From Bacteroidales bacterium (GTDB taxonomy: Bacteria; Bacteroidota; Bacteroidia; Bacteroidales; Bacteroidaceae): a DNA stretch of 46,047 nt. Under the pieces are notes generated by a model that was not told the DNA's origin, did no database searches, and was given only the letters and a program-made list of their open reading frames with translations. Position numbers and translations under genes: made by a program. The stretch spans positions 1 to 46,047 of the forward strand of contig JAQXRG010000016.1 in the NCBI GenBank assembly GCA_029218405.1, written 5' to 3'. Below are positions 18,099 to 27,158 of the stretch, in pieces. How positions within the stretch are numbered: the first letter of the stretch is position 1; the number at the start of each line of letters is the position of its first letter.

Positions 18099-19061
18099 AT
18101 GCGGAAAACAATTTTATCTTGGCTGAACATTTTCTTAGGCTGCGCCATCATGGCCGTCGGCTTTGTGTTCTTTATCAACCCCTACAACATCGTGCCAGGG
18201 GGTGTCTATGGTGCCAGCATCGTGCTGCACAACCTTTTTCCATCCGTGCAGGTGGGAACGTTCGGATATATGTTCGACATTCCCCTGCTCATCCTTTCTG
18301 TCCTTGTGCTGGGCTCTAAGCTCGGGGGGCGCACCATCGCCGCTGCCCTGAGCACCCCTTTCATTATGAATGCCATCTCTTGGCTGGTCTATCCCACCAA
18401 GGAGGCACTGGAGGCACTCGACCCTACGCAGCTGATGGGAGGCACGATGGACATGACGAACCATCTCATGCTTACTACCCTCATGGGGTCTGTGGTCATC
18501 GGTGTGGGGCAGGGTATCGTGGTACGCAACCAGGCCACTACGGGGGGAAGTGACATCATCGCGATGATTCTGCAGAAATACGCTCATATCAAGTTCTCTA
18601 CCGGCATTCTGCTGGTGGATGCGGTCGTGGTAGCCTTCGGTCTGTTGGTCATCGGTTTTGGTATCGGGGCCACTGACGATGGTGCGCAGCCCTCGTGGCA
18701 CCTGTCGTTCTACTCGCTCATCGCCATCTACGTTTGTTCACGGGTGCTGGCCCGTGTGCTCAATGGCGCGAAGAACGACAAACTGCTCTTTGTCATCAGC
18801 GACAAGAACCTGCAGGAGTTGCATCGATATATCCTGGAGGAACTGGACCGCACCGCCACCTGCATTGAGAGCAGTGGCCTTTACAGCGGACAGGAGAAGG
18901 AGATGATTTTCCTGGTGGTGAGCTATAAGGAGGTGACGGGCGTGAAGCAGGCCATCAAGGAGGTGGATCCCCGCGCTTTCGTGGTGGTGACCGACGCGTA
19001 CGACACGTATGGAGAAGGCTGGAAGTCGCTTCCCGACAAGGGAGAGGTACAGCCTGAGTAA
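18099..19061 (+). CDS. YitT-family membrane protein (DUF161/DUF2179)
   Basis: An integral inner-membrane protein of 320 residues with about five hydrophobic segments. Early family motifs are MAVGFVFFINPYNIVPGGVYG and a conserved QGIVVRNQATTGGSDIIAMIL stretch near residue 138. The C-terminal DUF2179-type cytoplasmic domain runs from about 225 to 310 (KNLQELHRYILEELDRTATCI through DPRAFVVVTDAYDTYGEGW). Transport function is not established for the family as far as I know. The gene stands alone between its own promoter and a strong terminator hairpin (19069-19109). Confidence 0.9.
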   Translation: MRKTILSWLNIFLGCAIMAVGFVFFINPYNIVPGGVYGASIVLHNLFPSVQVGTFGYMFDIPLLILSVLVLGSKLGGRTIAAALSTPFIMNAISWLVYPTKEALEALDPTQLMGGTMDMTNHLMLTTLMGSVVIGVGQGIVVRNQATTGGSDIIAMILQKYAHIKFSTGILLVDAVVVAFGLLVIGFGIGATDDGAQPSWHLSFYSLIAIYVCSRVLARVLNGAKNDKLLFVISDKNLQELHRYILEELDRTATCIESSGLYSGQEKEMIFLVVSYKEVTGVKQAIKEVDPRAFVVVTDAYDTYGEGWKSLPDKGEVQPE

Positions 19062-19068
19062 CAAACAG

Positions 19069-19109
19069 GCTGCTGTGCAGGCCGTAAGTTCGCCGGCCTG
19101 CACAGCAGC
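19069..19109 (+). terminator. terminator of the YitT-family gene
   Basis: A perfect 15-bp inverted repeat (19069-19083, GCTGCTGTGCAGGCC, with 19095-19109) is followed by GTTTTG. It lies 8 bp after the stop codon at 19061. Confidence 0.75.
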
Positions 19110-19125
19110 GTTTTGTATCAGTGAG

Positions 19126-19146
19126 AGTCCCGACAAATCCGGGACT
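19126..19146 (-). terminator. small hairpin after the sialidase gene
   Basis: AGTCCCG (19126-19132) pairs with CGGGACT (19140-19146), 5 bp beyond the stop codon of the minus-strand sialidase gene. No T-run follows on that strand, so it may act together with the larger hairpin at 19069-19109. Confidence 0.5.
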
Positions 19147-19150
19147 TTGT

Positions 19151-20521
19151 TTATTTCTTATACTTGTATTGTCCGCTCGTGATGTCTTCTAACGACAGCG
19201 ACTGGAAGGTCATGTCATAGACTTCCATGTTCTGGCTGCCGCAGCGGATCTGCTGGCCGTTGTCCTCGTAGGCGAAGGCGATGCGTCCCTTGCCGTCCAG
19301 CACCATGGTAGAGTAGGCTGAGTTGGCCGCAGTGACTTCGTGGCGTGTCCACCCCGTGAGGAAACAATCGGGTGAGGCGTAGTCGGCCGGCGAGGCCAGT
19401 ACTTTCCAGTAGATGGAGACATGGCTGCGTCGCTCTACGTTGCGCGGACTGCCTTTCGTGTTGCCGAAGGGGATGGACTGCAGGGCAATGTGGACGCGCC
19501 GCTTGTCCTTGCCCATGGCTGGCACAATCAGAATCTCGCCGTTGGTGGCGTTGTCTTGTCCGGCGGTACCGCCGCTGAGAGAGGTCGATGCGGCGGGAGA
19601 GCCCCAGGTACCTGTGGCTTCCTTTTCCGACGAGTAGCTGAAGAGGTTGAAGTAGCGTCCGCCCAGCATCCGGCAGCTCAAGAGCACTCGTCCGTCGGGC
19701 AATTCTTCTACCTTTGCCTCGTCACCTTTCGGGGCGGGACGTGCGTCAGCACCGCCCAATGGAAGCCATGTGCCTCCGAAGTCGTCCGAGAAGACTACGA
19801 GACTACCCTGATTGGTGGTCAGTACGGCGTAGAGGCGGTACGATGTGCCGGCCTTGATAAGGCGGCTCTGGCAGATGCGTCCGCTGGCAAAGAACAGGCG
19901 CTCGACGGCCACCTTGCCCCGTCCTTCGTCGTAGGTGTCTGCCGAGGCAGTGTTGTAGAGGCGGTAGATGTCGGCAGCGATGTTCTCGCCTTTCCAGGTG
20001 CGTCCGCCATCGGAACTGTAATAGCGGCCCACCTGCTGGGCACGGCTCAAGTCGAGCGAATAACGGTAGGAGCCGTCGAGTTGTCCCTCTCGCTTCACTC
20101 TTACGTCGGAGCGTCCGTAGCTCACGTCTCCCGACGCGCAGATGAGCAGTAGTTGGCCGGTTTTCCGGTCGCACACCACGGCCGCGTCGCCGTGTCCACG
20201 GTCAAAGCCGCTGTCGCCTCGTCCCTCGATGGCTATGTCAGGTTCCGGCTGCCAGGTGCGTCCGCCGTCGGTGCTCTTGCGGCAGAGGATGCTGATGTTG
20301 CCTACCGAGCCGATGTCACCCCAGGCAGTGGCGTCGGTCACTTGCGAGCGGTCGTCGGTAAAATACCACAGGGTCTTTCCTTGCGCCACGATGGCGGGGA
20401 TGCGGTAGTGGACATGTTGGTCGGGTTGGCTCTTGAAGAGGACTTGTTGCGCCGGGAGCGGTGCGGAGGACAGGAGCACCACGGCGGTGGTGGCCTGTAG
20501 AAGGAGAGATTTCATGTTCAT
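19151..20521 (-). CDS. secreted sialidase-like enzyme (GH33-type, BNR/Asp-box repeats)
   Basis: A 456-residue protein with a signal peptide (LLLQATTAVVLLSSAPLPAQQ; a start at the Met two codons in is equally possible). The N-terminal part has the arginine motif YRIPAIV and the DDRSQVTDATAWGDIG region expected at a sialidase active site. At least three Asp boxes mark a six-bladed beta-propeller: STDGGRTW, SSDGGRTW and a degenerate SDDFGGTW. GDAAVV and ILLICASGDVSYGRSDV lie between. A periplasmic or surface exo-sialidase releasing terminal sialic acid from host glycans is inferred. No sialic-acid lyase or epimerase gene is in this window. It lies 268 bp behind the GH95 gene on the same strand and seems to have its own -7 box. 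Confidence 0.85.
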   Translation of the reverse strand: MNMKSLLLQATTAVVLLSSAPLPAQQVLFKSQPDQHVHYRIPAIVAQGKTLWYFTDDRSQVTDATAWGDIGSVGNISILCRKSTDGGRTWQPEPDIAIEGRGDSGFDRGHGDAAVVCDRKTGQLLLICASGDVSYGRSDVRVKREGQLDGSYRYSLDLSRAQQVGRYYSSDGGRTWKGENIAADIYRLYNTASADTYDEGRGKVAVERLFFASGRICQSRLIKAGTSYRLYAVLTTNQGSLVVFSDDFGGTWLPLGGADARPAPKGDEAKVEELPDGRVLLSCRMLGGRYFNLFSYSSEKEATGTWGSPAASTSLSGGTAGQDNATNGEILIVPAMGKDKRRVHIALQSIPFGNTKGSPRNVERRSHVSIYWKVLASPADYASPDCFLTGWTRHEVTAANSAYSTMVLDGKGRIAFAYEDNGQQIRCGSQNMEVYDMTFQSLSLEDITSGQYKYKK

Positions 20522-20549
20522 ATTCGTTCAGTATTATAAGGTTTAGCGG

Positions 20550-20557
20550 CAAATATA
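20550..20557 (-). promoter_or_regulatory. putative -7 box of the sialidase gene
   Basis: Minus-strand TATATTTG (20557-20550) matches TAnnTTTG, 29 bp upstream of the sialidase start. No clear -33 element is seen. Confidence 0.5.
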
Positions 20558-20705
20558 GATAAAATCCGCGAGAATCTACACCGGCAGCAGCAAGAAAAGT
20601 TGTTCTGTAAGAGGAAAGATCGTGAAAATTCAGGGAATCGTGCAACGGATGCGGACAATAGGGGGCAAAGACTGTCATTTTAGAATGAGAGTTACAGTGC
20701 GACAT

Positions 20706-20742
20706 TTCCCGTCTGCCCCCTCCTACAGGGAACAGACGGGAA
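20706..20742 (-). terminator. inverted repeat after the GH95 gene
   Basis: TTCCCGTCTG (20706-20715) pairs with CAGACGGGAA (20733-20742), about 50 bp past the 3' end of the GH95 gene. There is no U-run, so termination here is only suggested by position. The rest of the 268-bp gap shows nothing else recognisable. Confidence 0.4.
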
Positions 20743-20789
20743 GTAATGCCTCCGTGTATCCGGACAGAAAACAGGGACGGTCCGTCCTG

Positions 20790-23045
20790 TCAGGAAGCCG
20801 GGATGAGGGAAACCCATTTCCCGGTTTCCGGCGTGAGTTGCAACACCTCGTCGCGTCCAGGGAGGACGATGCGCAAGGGTTGGCCTTGCTCGGAAAAAAC
20901 TTCGAGGCGGACGAGCTGTCCGGCTTTCCGTTCGGCGGACACTAAGAAACCGCCCATGGCACGGAGACGGTGGAACGATACGTTCTGCCAGTCATCTGGA
21001 ATGGCGGGGAAAACACGTATAATGCCAGTGTGGCTTTGCAGCAGCATCTCCTGCACGCCGGCAGCAAAGGCGAAGTTGCCTTCGAGCGTGAACGGACGAT
21101 AGGTGAAGCGTGACTTGCCGGTGCCCGATTGGTCGCCGTTGACGTGGAATGTGTTGGGCAGACAGAAGCACTGGGCGAAGTCGCGCAAGGCGCGTGCCGC
21201 CTCGTTGCCGTTGAAGGCGCGTGCCTGCAGGTTGGCGTACCAACTGTAGCTATAGCCGCACCACCAGTCGGGGCCGCAGTCCTTGAGCCGTTGCAGGGTG
21301 GAGCGGATGATGCGTTGCGAGGCTTCTCCGTCGCTCCAGTCAATCAGTCCCAGCGGATGAATGGCCATCGCGTGCGAGAAATGGCGGTGCGAGGTGTCGT
21401 ACGGGAAGCCCTTGGCGAAGGTAAGACAGCCTTCCGCATCGGTGTCGAACGGGGGAAGCTGTCGCTCGGTTTCCTTCCAGTGGTCCGCTTCAGCAGTGAG
21501 CTGCAGTTCGGCAGCCATTTCGGCGGCGGCACGGAAGAGGAAGCGCATCAGTGCGAGGTCGTAGTTGGTCATGGTGGGGAACCAGGCTTGCAGTGAGTTG
21601 TCGAAGATTTCAGGACTGGAGCTGTATTCCAAGCGGCGGACACCATCGGCATCCACTTGCGACTGTTGCTCCAGGTAGATGGCTACGTCGTGGACGAAGG
21701 GCCAGGCCCGTTCTTCGAGGAAACGGCGGTCGGCGGAGTATTTCCAGTGCAGGTAGAAATGCTGGGCCAGCCAAGCCCCCGTGGTCTGCGACATAGAGTA
21801 TTGTATCCATCCGCCCATCGGTTCACCAGTGAGGGTGCAGACACCGGGGACATTCAGGCCGTCCGTGCCGAAATACTGGCGGGTGAACCGCCGGTAGGTG
21901 TCGCACTGCTCCCACAGGGTGTTCAGGTAGCCCAGTCCCTCCGTGAGGTGGTTGCCGGTGTAGGCGGGCCAGTAGCTGAGCTGGGTGTTCAGGTCGTGGT
22001 GGTAGTCACCTTTCCAGGGAGGGAGGTGTCCGTTGTCGGCGGTCCAGACGGCTTGTAGGGAGATGGGGGTAGAGTGTTCGCGTGAGGCGGAGCCAAACTT
22101 GTACAGCTCGTTGTCGTATTGTTTCTGTAGCACGGTGTCGGGCAGGCAGACGGAGGATTGTGCCCAGTACTCGTTCCAGAAGCGGGCGTGTTCGCGATAG
22201 TCGCGGCGCAGGCCCCGATGCATCGCGTCGGCGGTGGCCTGTTCGGCCTGTTCGTCAGCCAGTGAGGTCGTGACGCTCCAGGTACCCGTCAGCGTTTCAC
22301 CGTCCTGCTCCCAGCGCACGGCCACATCGTAATAGAAGTTGCCGTACCCTTTCTGGTGATAGACGAGGCAGTTGCCGTCCTGGCGCACGCTTCCTTGCTC
22401 GTAGCCCAGCCGTTCCAGGCTCTGCCCAGTCACGGGGCTTTCCGCATCGGTGGTTCGGTCGCTTTGGTACACGGGGGTCTTCAGTGTGGGGGTGAGCGGT
22501 GTCTTCAGTCCTTTGAAGACGAACCATCCCACTGGTTCAGTGGCGTGGACGAAGGTCTGTAGGGTCGTTCCGTCCGCCCATTCCGCCTGGCACAAAGCGT
22601 TGTGGAGGAACAGGTGCACGCGGGTGGGCGTGCCGAGCTGGGCGAGAGGAAACTCCAGGGCGGCTCCGGGTATTTTAGAGGGAGCGGCCTCGCTGTCGTA
22701 AGGGTGGTCGAACTTCCGTTGCACGGGCTGGTAGTCACGGTTGCGGATGTGTTGCTTCACCCATTCAAAACGATAGTTGTCACCCGCGAGGCTGTCGGTG
22801 GGACGGAGGTCCCAGAGGTCGGTGCGGTCCAGCGACAGGCGCAGTGCGTCGCCGTTCTGCCACACCAGCGTGCCGATAGTGGCGTTCCCCAACGGGATGC
22901 CTTCATCCCAGCTTTTGGCCAGGGTGGAAAACACAAGGTCGCTCGCGCCGGGCGTGACCTCACAGCGTTCGATACTTGGCTGGCAGGCCGTCCATGTCAG
23001 GATACCTGCCAGCAGGAAATGCTTGATTTTTAGTTTCATGATCAT
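20790..23045 (-). CDS. GH95-family glycosidase lipoprotein, divergent active site
   Basis: A 751-residue protein with a lipoprotein signal (HFLLAGILTWTAC, Cys near 21). The N-terminal domain has WDEGIPLGNATIGTLVWQ and LSLDRTDLWDLRP, typical of GH95. The (alpha/alpha)6 domain has DYHHDLNTQLSYWPAY near 348-362 and EYSSSPEIFDN, with the likely acid Glu. The C-terminal part has FTLEGNFAFAAGVQEMLLQS and a beta domain. GH95 enzymes cleave alpha-1,2-L-fucose or alpha-L-galactose by inversion. Against the consensus I remember, the NxN motif reads DLN and the IDGNFG motif reads LEGNFA, so specificity or activity may differ. It starts 9 bp after the MFS gene and belongs to the PMI-ROK-MFS unit. Confidence 0.82.
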   Translation of the reverse strand: MIMKLKIKHFLLAGILTWTACQPSIERCEVTPGASDLVFSTLAKSWDEGIPLGNATIGTLVWQNGDALRLSLDRTDLWDLRPTDSLAGDNYRFEWVKQHIRNRDYQPVQRKFDHPYDSEAAPSKIPGAALEFPLAQLGTPTRVHLFLHNALCQAEWADGTTLQTFVHATEPVGWFVFKGLKTPLTPTLKTPVYQSDRTTDAESPVTGQSLERLGYEQGSVRQDGNCLVYHQKGYGNFYYDVAVRWEQDGETLTGTWSVTTSLADEQAEQATADAMHRGLRRDYREHARFWNEYWAQSSVCLPDTVLQKQYDNELYKFGSASREHSTPISLQAVWTADNGHLPPWKGDYHHDLNTQLSYWPAYTGNHLTEGLGYLNTLWEQCDTYRRFTRQYFGTDGLNVPGVCTLTGEPMGGWIQYSMSQTTGAWLAQHFYLHWKYSADRRFLEERAWPFVHDVAIYLEQQSQVDADGVRRLEYSSSPEIFDNSLQAWFPTMTNYDLALMRFLFRAAAEMAAELQLTAEADHWKETERQLPPFDTDAEGCLTFAKGFPYDTSHRHFSHAMAIHPLGLIDWSDGEASQRIIRSTLQRLKDCGPDWWCGYSYSWYANLQARAFNGNEAARALRDFAQCFCLPNTFHVNGDQSGTGKSRFTYRPFTLEGNFAFAAGVQEMLLQSHTGIIRVFPAIPDDWQNVSFHRLRAMGGFLVSAERKAGQLVRLEVFSEQGQPLRIVLPGRDEVLQLTPETGKWVSLIPAS

Positions 23046-23054
23046 ACGGTTTTG

Positions 23055-24188
23055 TTAGTATTGTCTGGATGGTTTGACGGCCAGCAGGTACAGCGTGCCT
23101 GCGGCGGGAATGAGGAGGCTCATTGCCTGGCTGCCTTGGTCGGCGATGAGGCCCATCAGCGGTGGAAACAAGGCACCGCCGGCCACGCCCATCACCATGA
23201 GCGATGAGATGTCGTTGTTGCGTCCGGGGCGGTACTGCAGGGCGGCGGCGAAGAGGATGGAGAACACATTGGCGTAGGCCAGTCCCGCAAGGACGATGGC
23301 GGCATAAAGGGCGATGGAGACATGGCAGAAAGCCAGTCCTGCCAACGCTGCGAGGGCAGCCGCCATGCTTACCCGCAGAAAGGTGTCCGACGGATAGCGG
23401 GTCAGCAGGAGGGCACCGGCAAAAGTGCCTGCCGTACGGGAGAGGAAGTAGAGGCTGGTGCCCAGTCCGGCCTGTTCGAGCGGAAGTCCGGTGTGCGCCA
23501 TCAACAGTGGGGGGATGCAGGTGTTCAGGCTCACGTCGATACCGACAATCATCAGGATGCCGATAAACAGCCGTAGGATGTGTGTGTCGGCGAACAACGA
23601 GAGGGTACTTCCGAAGGTGGAGGCTTCCGCTGTCTCATGGGTAGCCGGTACGGAATGGGCAATCCACAGGGTGTTGGCCAAGGTGATGAGGGCATAAAGT
23701 GCGAAGATGAGCTTCCACTGCCCGGTCCATAGGGCGGCCGCGCTGGCGATGACCGGACCGAGGAAGGCGGAGACAGCCTTGATGAACTGTCCCCAGGTCA
23801 GGACGCTGGCCAGCAGCGAGGGCTGGACGGCGGTGGCGGTGAGTGGGTTGAGCGACACCTGCAGGGCAGTGTTGCTGATGCCCAGCAAGGCGAAGGCTAG
23901 CAGCAGGGTCGGATAAGTGTAGGCGGCCAGCGGCACCAGCAGGGCGACGAGGGTGAGTAGCAGTGATCCGCATACCACGTGCTTCTTGCCGTAGCGGTTC
24001 ATGAGCAGGCCGGTAGGGACTGAGCAGATGGCGAACCAGAGGAACACCGCCATGGGCAGCAGGTTAGCCACGGCGTGGGGCAGACCGAAATCCTGGCGGA
24101 TGTAGTTGGTGGCAATGCCGGTCACGTCAACGAATCCCATGACAAAGAAGCCGGCCAGCAAGGCGAAAAGAGAGGTACGCATAAGCAA
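23055..24188 (-). CDS. MFS sugar transporter
   Basis: A 377-residue major facilitator superfamily protein with about 12 hydrophobic segments. The start MLMRTSLFALLAGFFVMGFVD may be at either Met. FVDVTGIATNYIRQDFGL resembles the first helix of FucP/GlcP-like sugar:proton symporters, and LMNRYGKKHVV is the loop 2-3 motif. Its substrate cannot be read from sequence. Its neighbours (ROK kinase, PMI-type isomerase, glycosidases) make mannose or another hexose the best inference, and fucose is possible through the GH95 gene. It is 41 bp downstream of the ROK gene and 9 bp upstream of the GH95 gene. Confidence 0.88.
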   Translation of the reverse strand: MLMRTSLFALLAGFFVMGFVDVTGIATNYIRQDFGLPHAVANLLPMAVFLWFAICSVPTGLLMNRYGKKHVVCGSLLLTLVALLVPLAAYTYPTLLLAFALLGISNTALQVSLNPLTATAVQPSLLASVLTWGQFIKAVSAFLGPVIASAAALWTGQWKLIFALYALITLANTLWIAHSVPATHETAEASTFGSTLSLFADTHILRLFIGILMIVGIDVSLNTCIPPLLMAHTGLPLEQAGLGTSLYFLSRTAGTFAGALLLTRYPSDTFLRVSMAAALAALAGLAFCHVSIALYAAIVLAGLAYANVFSILFAAALQYRPGRNNDISSLMVMGVAGGALFPPLMGLIADQGSQAMSLLIPAAGTLYLLAVKPSRQY

Positions 24189-24229
24189 TGTTTTGGTGTT
24201 ATAAGAATGTAATAGCTGGTTTTATGGAA

Positions 24230-25324
24230 TTATTGCTTCCCTAACTGGTAAAGGGCGAAGGCCCATGCACCGAGGGAGATGGAGCGGCTGGTGCTGTTGC
24301 GGGCCAGGAGTACGCCGATACGTTTTTGCGTGTCGTACGTCAGGATGCGGCTCGTGCCGGGTACCTCAATGCGTCGTTCCTCGCCCTGGGCGAAGGCGGG
24401 CCATACGGTCTCGTCCTCCAGGCAGTAAGGCTTCATTTGGAGGCGGGGGAAGGTGGTGCCCGCAAAGGTGGACAGCTGTTCGTTGAGCCGTTGCATCAGT
24501 GCGGGCAGGATGTAGCGCGCCGCTCCGGCCAGTCCGCCGCCGATGACGATAAGTCCGTCCACCAAGGTGACGGCGGAGGCCAGCGCCTCACCGGCTGCCG
24601 CTCCCAGTTCGGCGAAGCTGTCACGGGCGGCTTGCCTGTCACCCGGCCGCAGGCCTTCAGCAATGTCGAAGATGTCCTTGGGAGTCAATTCGTCAGTCTG
24701 TCCGGAACGTTCGGCATAGACCCGTCGTACAGCGCGGATGCTGACGCTCTCCTCAATGATGAGGTGGGGAAAGTTCGGATTTCGGAAGCACCACAGGTCG
24801 CCGCCCGACGAGTTGTCGCCGCGCAGTAAGTGTCCGTCGATGACCACACCGCAGCCGAATCCCGTTCCGAACGTCACGCCGATGAGATGGCGGAACCGCT
24901 TGCTGCTGCCGAGGGCTTCCAGCCGTCCGTTGACGTACGGCAAAGCACCTGCCAGTGCCTCGCCGTAGGCGAAGAGGTCGCCGTCGTTGTTGATGAACAC
25001 CGGTACGCCGAACTCTTCCTCCAGGATGGGGCCGAGCGGAACGCCGCCCCGGAAGCAGGGGAAGTTGGGCAGGTCGCCGAGGATGCCGTTCGGATAGTCC
25101 GCCGGTCCGGGAAAGGCGAAGCTGATGGCGGCAGGCTGTAGTCCCGACTGTCGGATGACTTCATGGAAGCCGTGCTTGAGCTGTCCGATACAGGTGTCCA
25201 GGTCGGACGAGTCGGTGGAGAGGTGGACGGGGATGCCTGTTTCCTGTCCGCCTTGCAGGGCGGAGAACAGGAAGTTCGTACCGCCCGCGTCAAGGGTCAG
25301 TATGATGCGTGGGTCGTTTTTCAT
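24230..25324 (-). CDS. ROK-family sugar kinase-like protein
   Basis: A 364-residue protein of the ROK (repressor/ORF/kinase) group without a DNA-binding domain. The phosphate-binding motif LTLDAGGTNFLFSAL is at the N terminus. VFINNDGDLFAYGEAL supplies the probable catalytic Asp, and GVTFGTGFGCGVVIDG and VIGGGLAGAARYILPALM follow. The family zinc motif (GH...CxCGxxGC) is absent: the equivalent region reads NSSGGDLWCFRNPNF. Given the PMI-type gene 47 bp upstream and the sugar transporter 41 bp downstream, a cytoplasmic hexokinase or mannokinase is the working hypothesis. The missing zinc motif leaves the exact substrate open. Confidence 0.85.
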   Translation of the reverse strand: MKNDPRIILTLDAGGTNFLFSALQGGQETGIPVHLSTDSSDLDTCIGQLKHGFHEVIRQSGLQPAAISFAFPGPADYPNGILGDLPNFPCFRGGVPLGPILEEEFGVPVFINNDGDLFAYGEALAGALPYVNGRLEALGSSKRFRHLIGVTFGTGFGCGVVIDGHLLRGDNSSGGDLWCFRNPNFPHLIIEESVSIRAVRRVYAERSGQTDELTPKDIFDIAEGLRPGDRQAARDSFAELGAAAGEALASAVTLVDGLIVIGGGLAGAARYILPALMQRLNEQLSTFAGTTFPRLQMKPYCLEDETVWPAFAQGEERRIEVPGTSRILTYDTQKRIGVLLARNSTSRSISLGAWAFALYQLGKQ

Positions 25325-25371
25325 GATAGGATCGTTTAATTATTAAATAGGTATTGAACATTCGTGGGCGG

Positions 25372-27108
25372 TTATTCCTTGAACCGCACGTAGGCCTTGA
25401 TGGTGCCGCATTCCTTTCCTTCCGACTGTCCGCAAGGACGGATAGTGTAGGCACCGGCAGCGGCAGGAATAATGAAGGTTTCGGCATAGTGGACCGTGAA
25501 GGGTGGGAAAGCGTCGGTGGGGCTCTCCACCACGGCCTCCTCGCCTTCGATGAGGTTCAGTACGTTCACGCCGGTGCCTGCTGGATGCGTCACGGGCTTC
25601 GTGAACCAGTGGCGGCGGGTCTCGATGAATTCGTTCTCGTGCAGTCCGGTACGTTCCTCACGCCATCCGTCGCCTGTGGCGATGGGTTGCACGGCGTTCA
25701 CGAAGTAGCGGCGGATGAGTTCCGTCTGCCGTTCCCACTGGATGACGTTCGCACCGTGACCGATGTTGATGGGGCGGGGGTGTCCGTCCAGTCCCATGCG
25801 GCCCCAGTCGTAGAGTTTGAAGGTGAAGATGCTGGGCGTAGCGCTGATTTCGAGCACCATGGCACCGGCTCCGGAGCAGTGGACCGTTCCGTTCGGAATC
25901 AGGTAATGGTCGTGCTTCTTCGCGGGCCATTTGTTGACAAACTTCTCCACGTCGAAGGCTTCGCCTGTTTCCTGTGCCCGGTTCAGCTCGTCAATCATTT
26001 TCTGCGGACACACGCCGGTCTTCAGTCCCAGGAAGACGGTGGCTTCCGGTTCCGCGTCCAGCAGGTAGTAGCTCTCGTCCTGGGTATAATAGATGCCGAA
26101 GGTGTCGCGGATGTACTGGGTGGTGGGGTGCACCTGTAGGCTGAGGTTGCCGCCGCCCATGGTGTCGAGGAAGTCGAAGCGGATGGGGAAGTCCTGTCCG
26201 AAGCGTGATTCTACCGGCGCGCCCAGCAGCCGCCGTGTCTGGTAGAACACAAGGTTGTTGGAGGGCATTTCAAACCGTTCGCCTTCCACCTGCAGGTAGA
26301 GGCTGTTCTCCTCGGGCACACAGTCGAAGCACCAGCCATAGTTGGACTGCGAGGGATCCAGGCCGCACACCTGTTTCATCCATTGACCGCCCCACGGGGC
26401 CGGGTCGAAGAAAGGCACCACGCGGAAAGGGCGTCCGGCAGCTTTTACCAGTCCGCGGCGCAGGGTATTCCCTGTAATCATTTTCGGATGGTCCGGCGTA
26501 TGGGTGTCCATCCAGAAGTCGGCAATGGGGAGAAGCCGTTTCTTCAGGTGGTCGCACACGTTCCAGTCCACGAAGTAGCCGCGCTTGTAGTGTCGCGAGG
26601 CTTCCTCCTCCCGGTTGTGTATACCCAGTCCGTCGATGGCATGTCGGCGCGAGCGGAGCTGGATTTCCCAGCGGGCCATGTCGATATAGACAATGAGGCC
26701 GGCGTCGGGAGCCACTTCGAAGCCGCCGTGACCATAGACAAGTACCGTGCCTGGTGCGTGGCCGATGGTCTGGCGGGCCTGCTCCACCTTATGGGGATCG
26801 AGGAAGTCGGCATAGGTGAACGGTGCCCGGCGGCCGAACAGGCGGTCATCCGTCACCCACGGCTGGGTCATGCGACGGATTTCCTCTTCCGTCTTGAACA
26901 GGTCATCGGCCTTGATGACCGTGTCGAAACCCATGCGCGTGACGGCTTGCTTTACCTCTTCTATATATACACCTTGATAGCACTCGATGACACAAAGGCG
27001 CTTCGCCTCCGCTTCCTGCCGCAAGGTCTGGCAGATGTCCTCCCATCCCTTAGTCAGTTCCCCTTCCATAGGGATGAAGGGGGATTTGTCGTAATTGCTT
27101 TTTCTCAT
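25372..27108 (-). CDS. class I mannose-6-phosphate isomerase with extra N-terminal domain
   Basis: The ATG at 27108 gives MRKSNYDKSPFIPMEG and a 578-residue product; an open extension to 27192 crosses the -7 box and is rejected. The C-terminal half is a type I PMI: FDPAPWGGQWMK, the zinc-ligand stretch GGNLSLQVHPTTQYI, YYLLDAEPEATVFLGL and IPNGTVHCSGAG. It interconverts mannose-6-phosphate and fructose-6-phosphate. The first 240 or so residues (GWEDICQTLRQEAEAKRLCV, then YGHGGFEVAPDAGLIVYIDM) form a separate domain resembling a degenerate nucleoside-kinase fold without a P-loop. It is the first gene of the unit with ROK, MFS and GH95, divergent from the AraC-type regulator. Confidence 0.88.
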   Translation of the reverse strand: MRKSNYDKSPFIPMEGELTKGWEDICQTLRQEAEAKRLCVIECYQGVYIEEVKQAVTRMGFDTVIKADDLFKTEEEIRRMTQPWVTDDRLFGRRAPFTYADFLDPHKVEQARQTIGHAPGTVLVYGHGGFEVAPDAGLIVYIDMARWEIQLRSRRHAIDGLGIHNREEEASRHYKRGYFVDWNVCDHLKKRLLPIADFWMDTHTPDHPKMITGNTLRRGLVKAAGRPFRVVPFFDPAPWGGQWMKQVCGLDPSQSNYGWCFDCVPEENSLYLQVEGERFEMPSNNLVFYQTRRLLGAPVESRFGQDFPIRFDFLDTMGGGNLSLQVHPTTQYIRDTFGIYYTQDESYYLLDAEPEATVFLGLKTGVCPQKMIDELNRAQETGEAFDVEKFVNKWPAKKHDHYLIPNGTVHCSGAGAMVLEISATPSIFTFKLYDWGRMGLDGHPRPINIGHGANVIQWERQTELIRRYFVNAVQPIATGDGWREERTGLHENEFIETRRHWFTKPVTHPAGTGVNVLNLIEGEEAVVESPTDAFPPFTVHYAETFIIPAAAGAYTIRPCGQSEGKECGTIKAYVRFKE

Positions 27109-27158
27109 AATAGATGATTCTTTATCAATGATTGTCCGAAGTATGTTTTTCTGATAGA

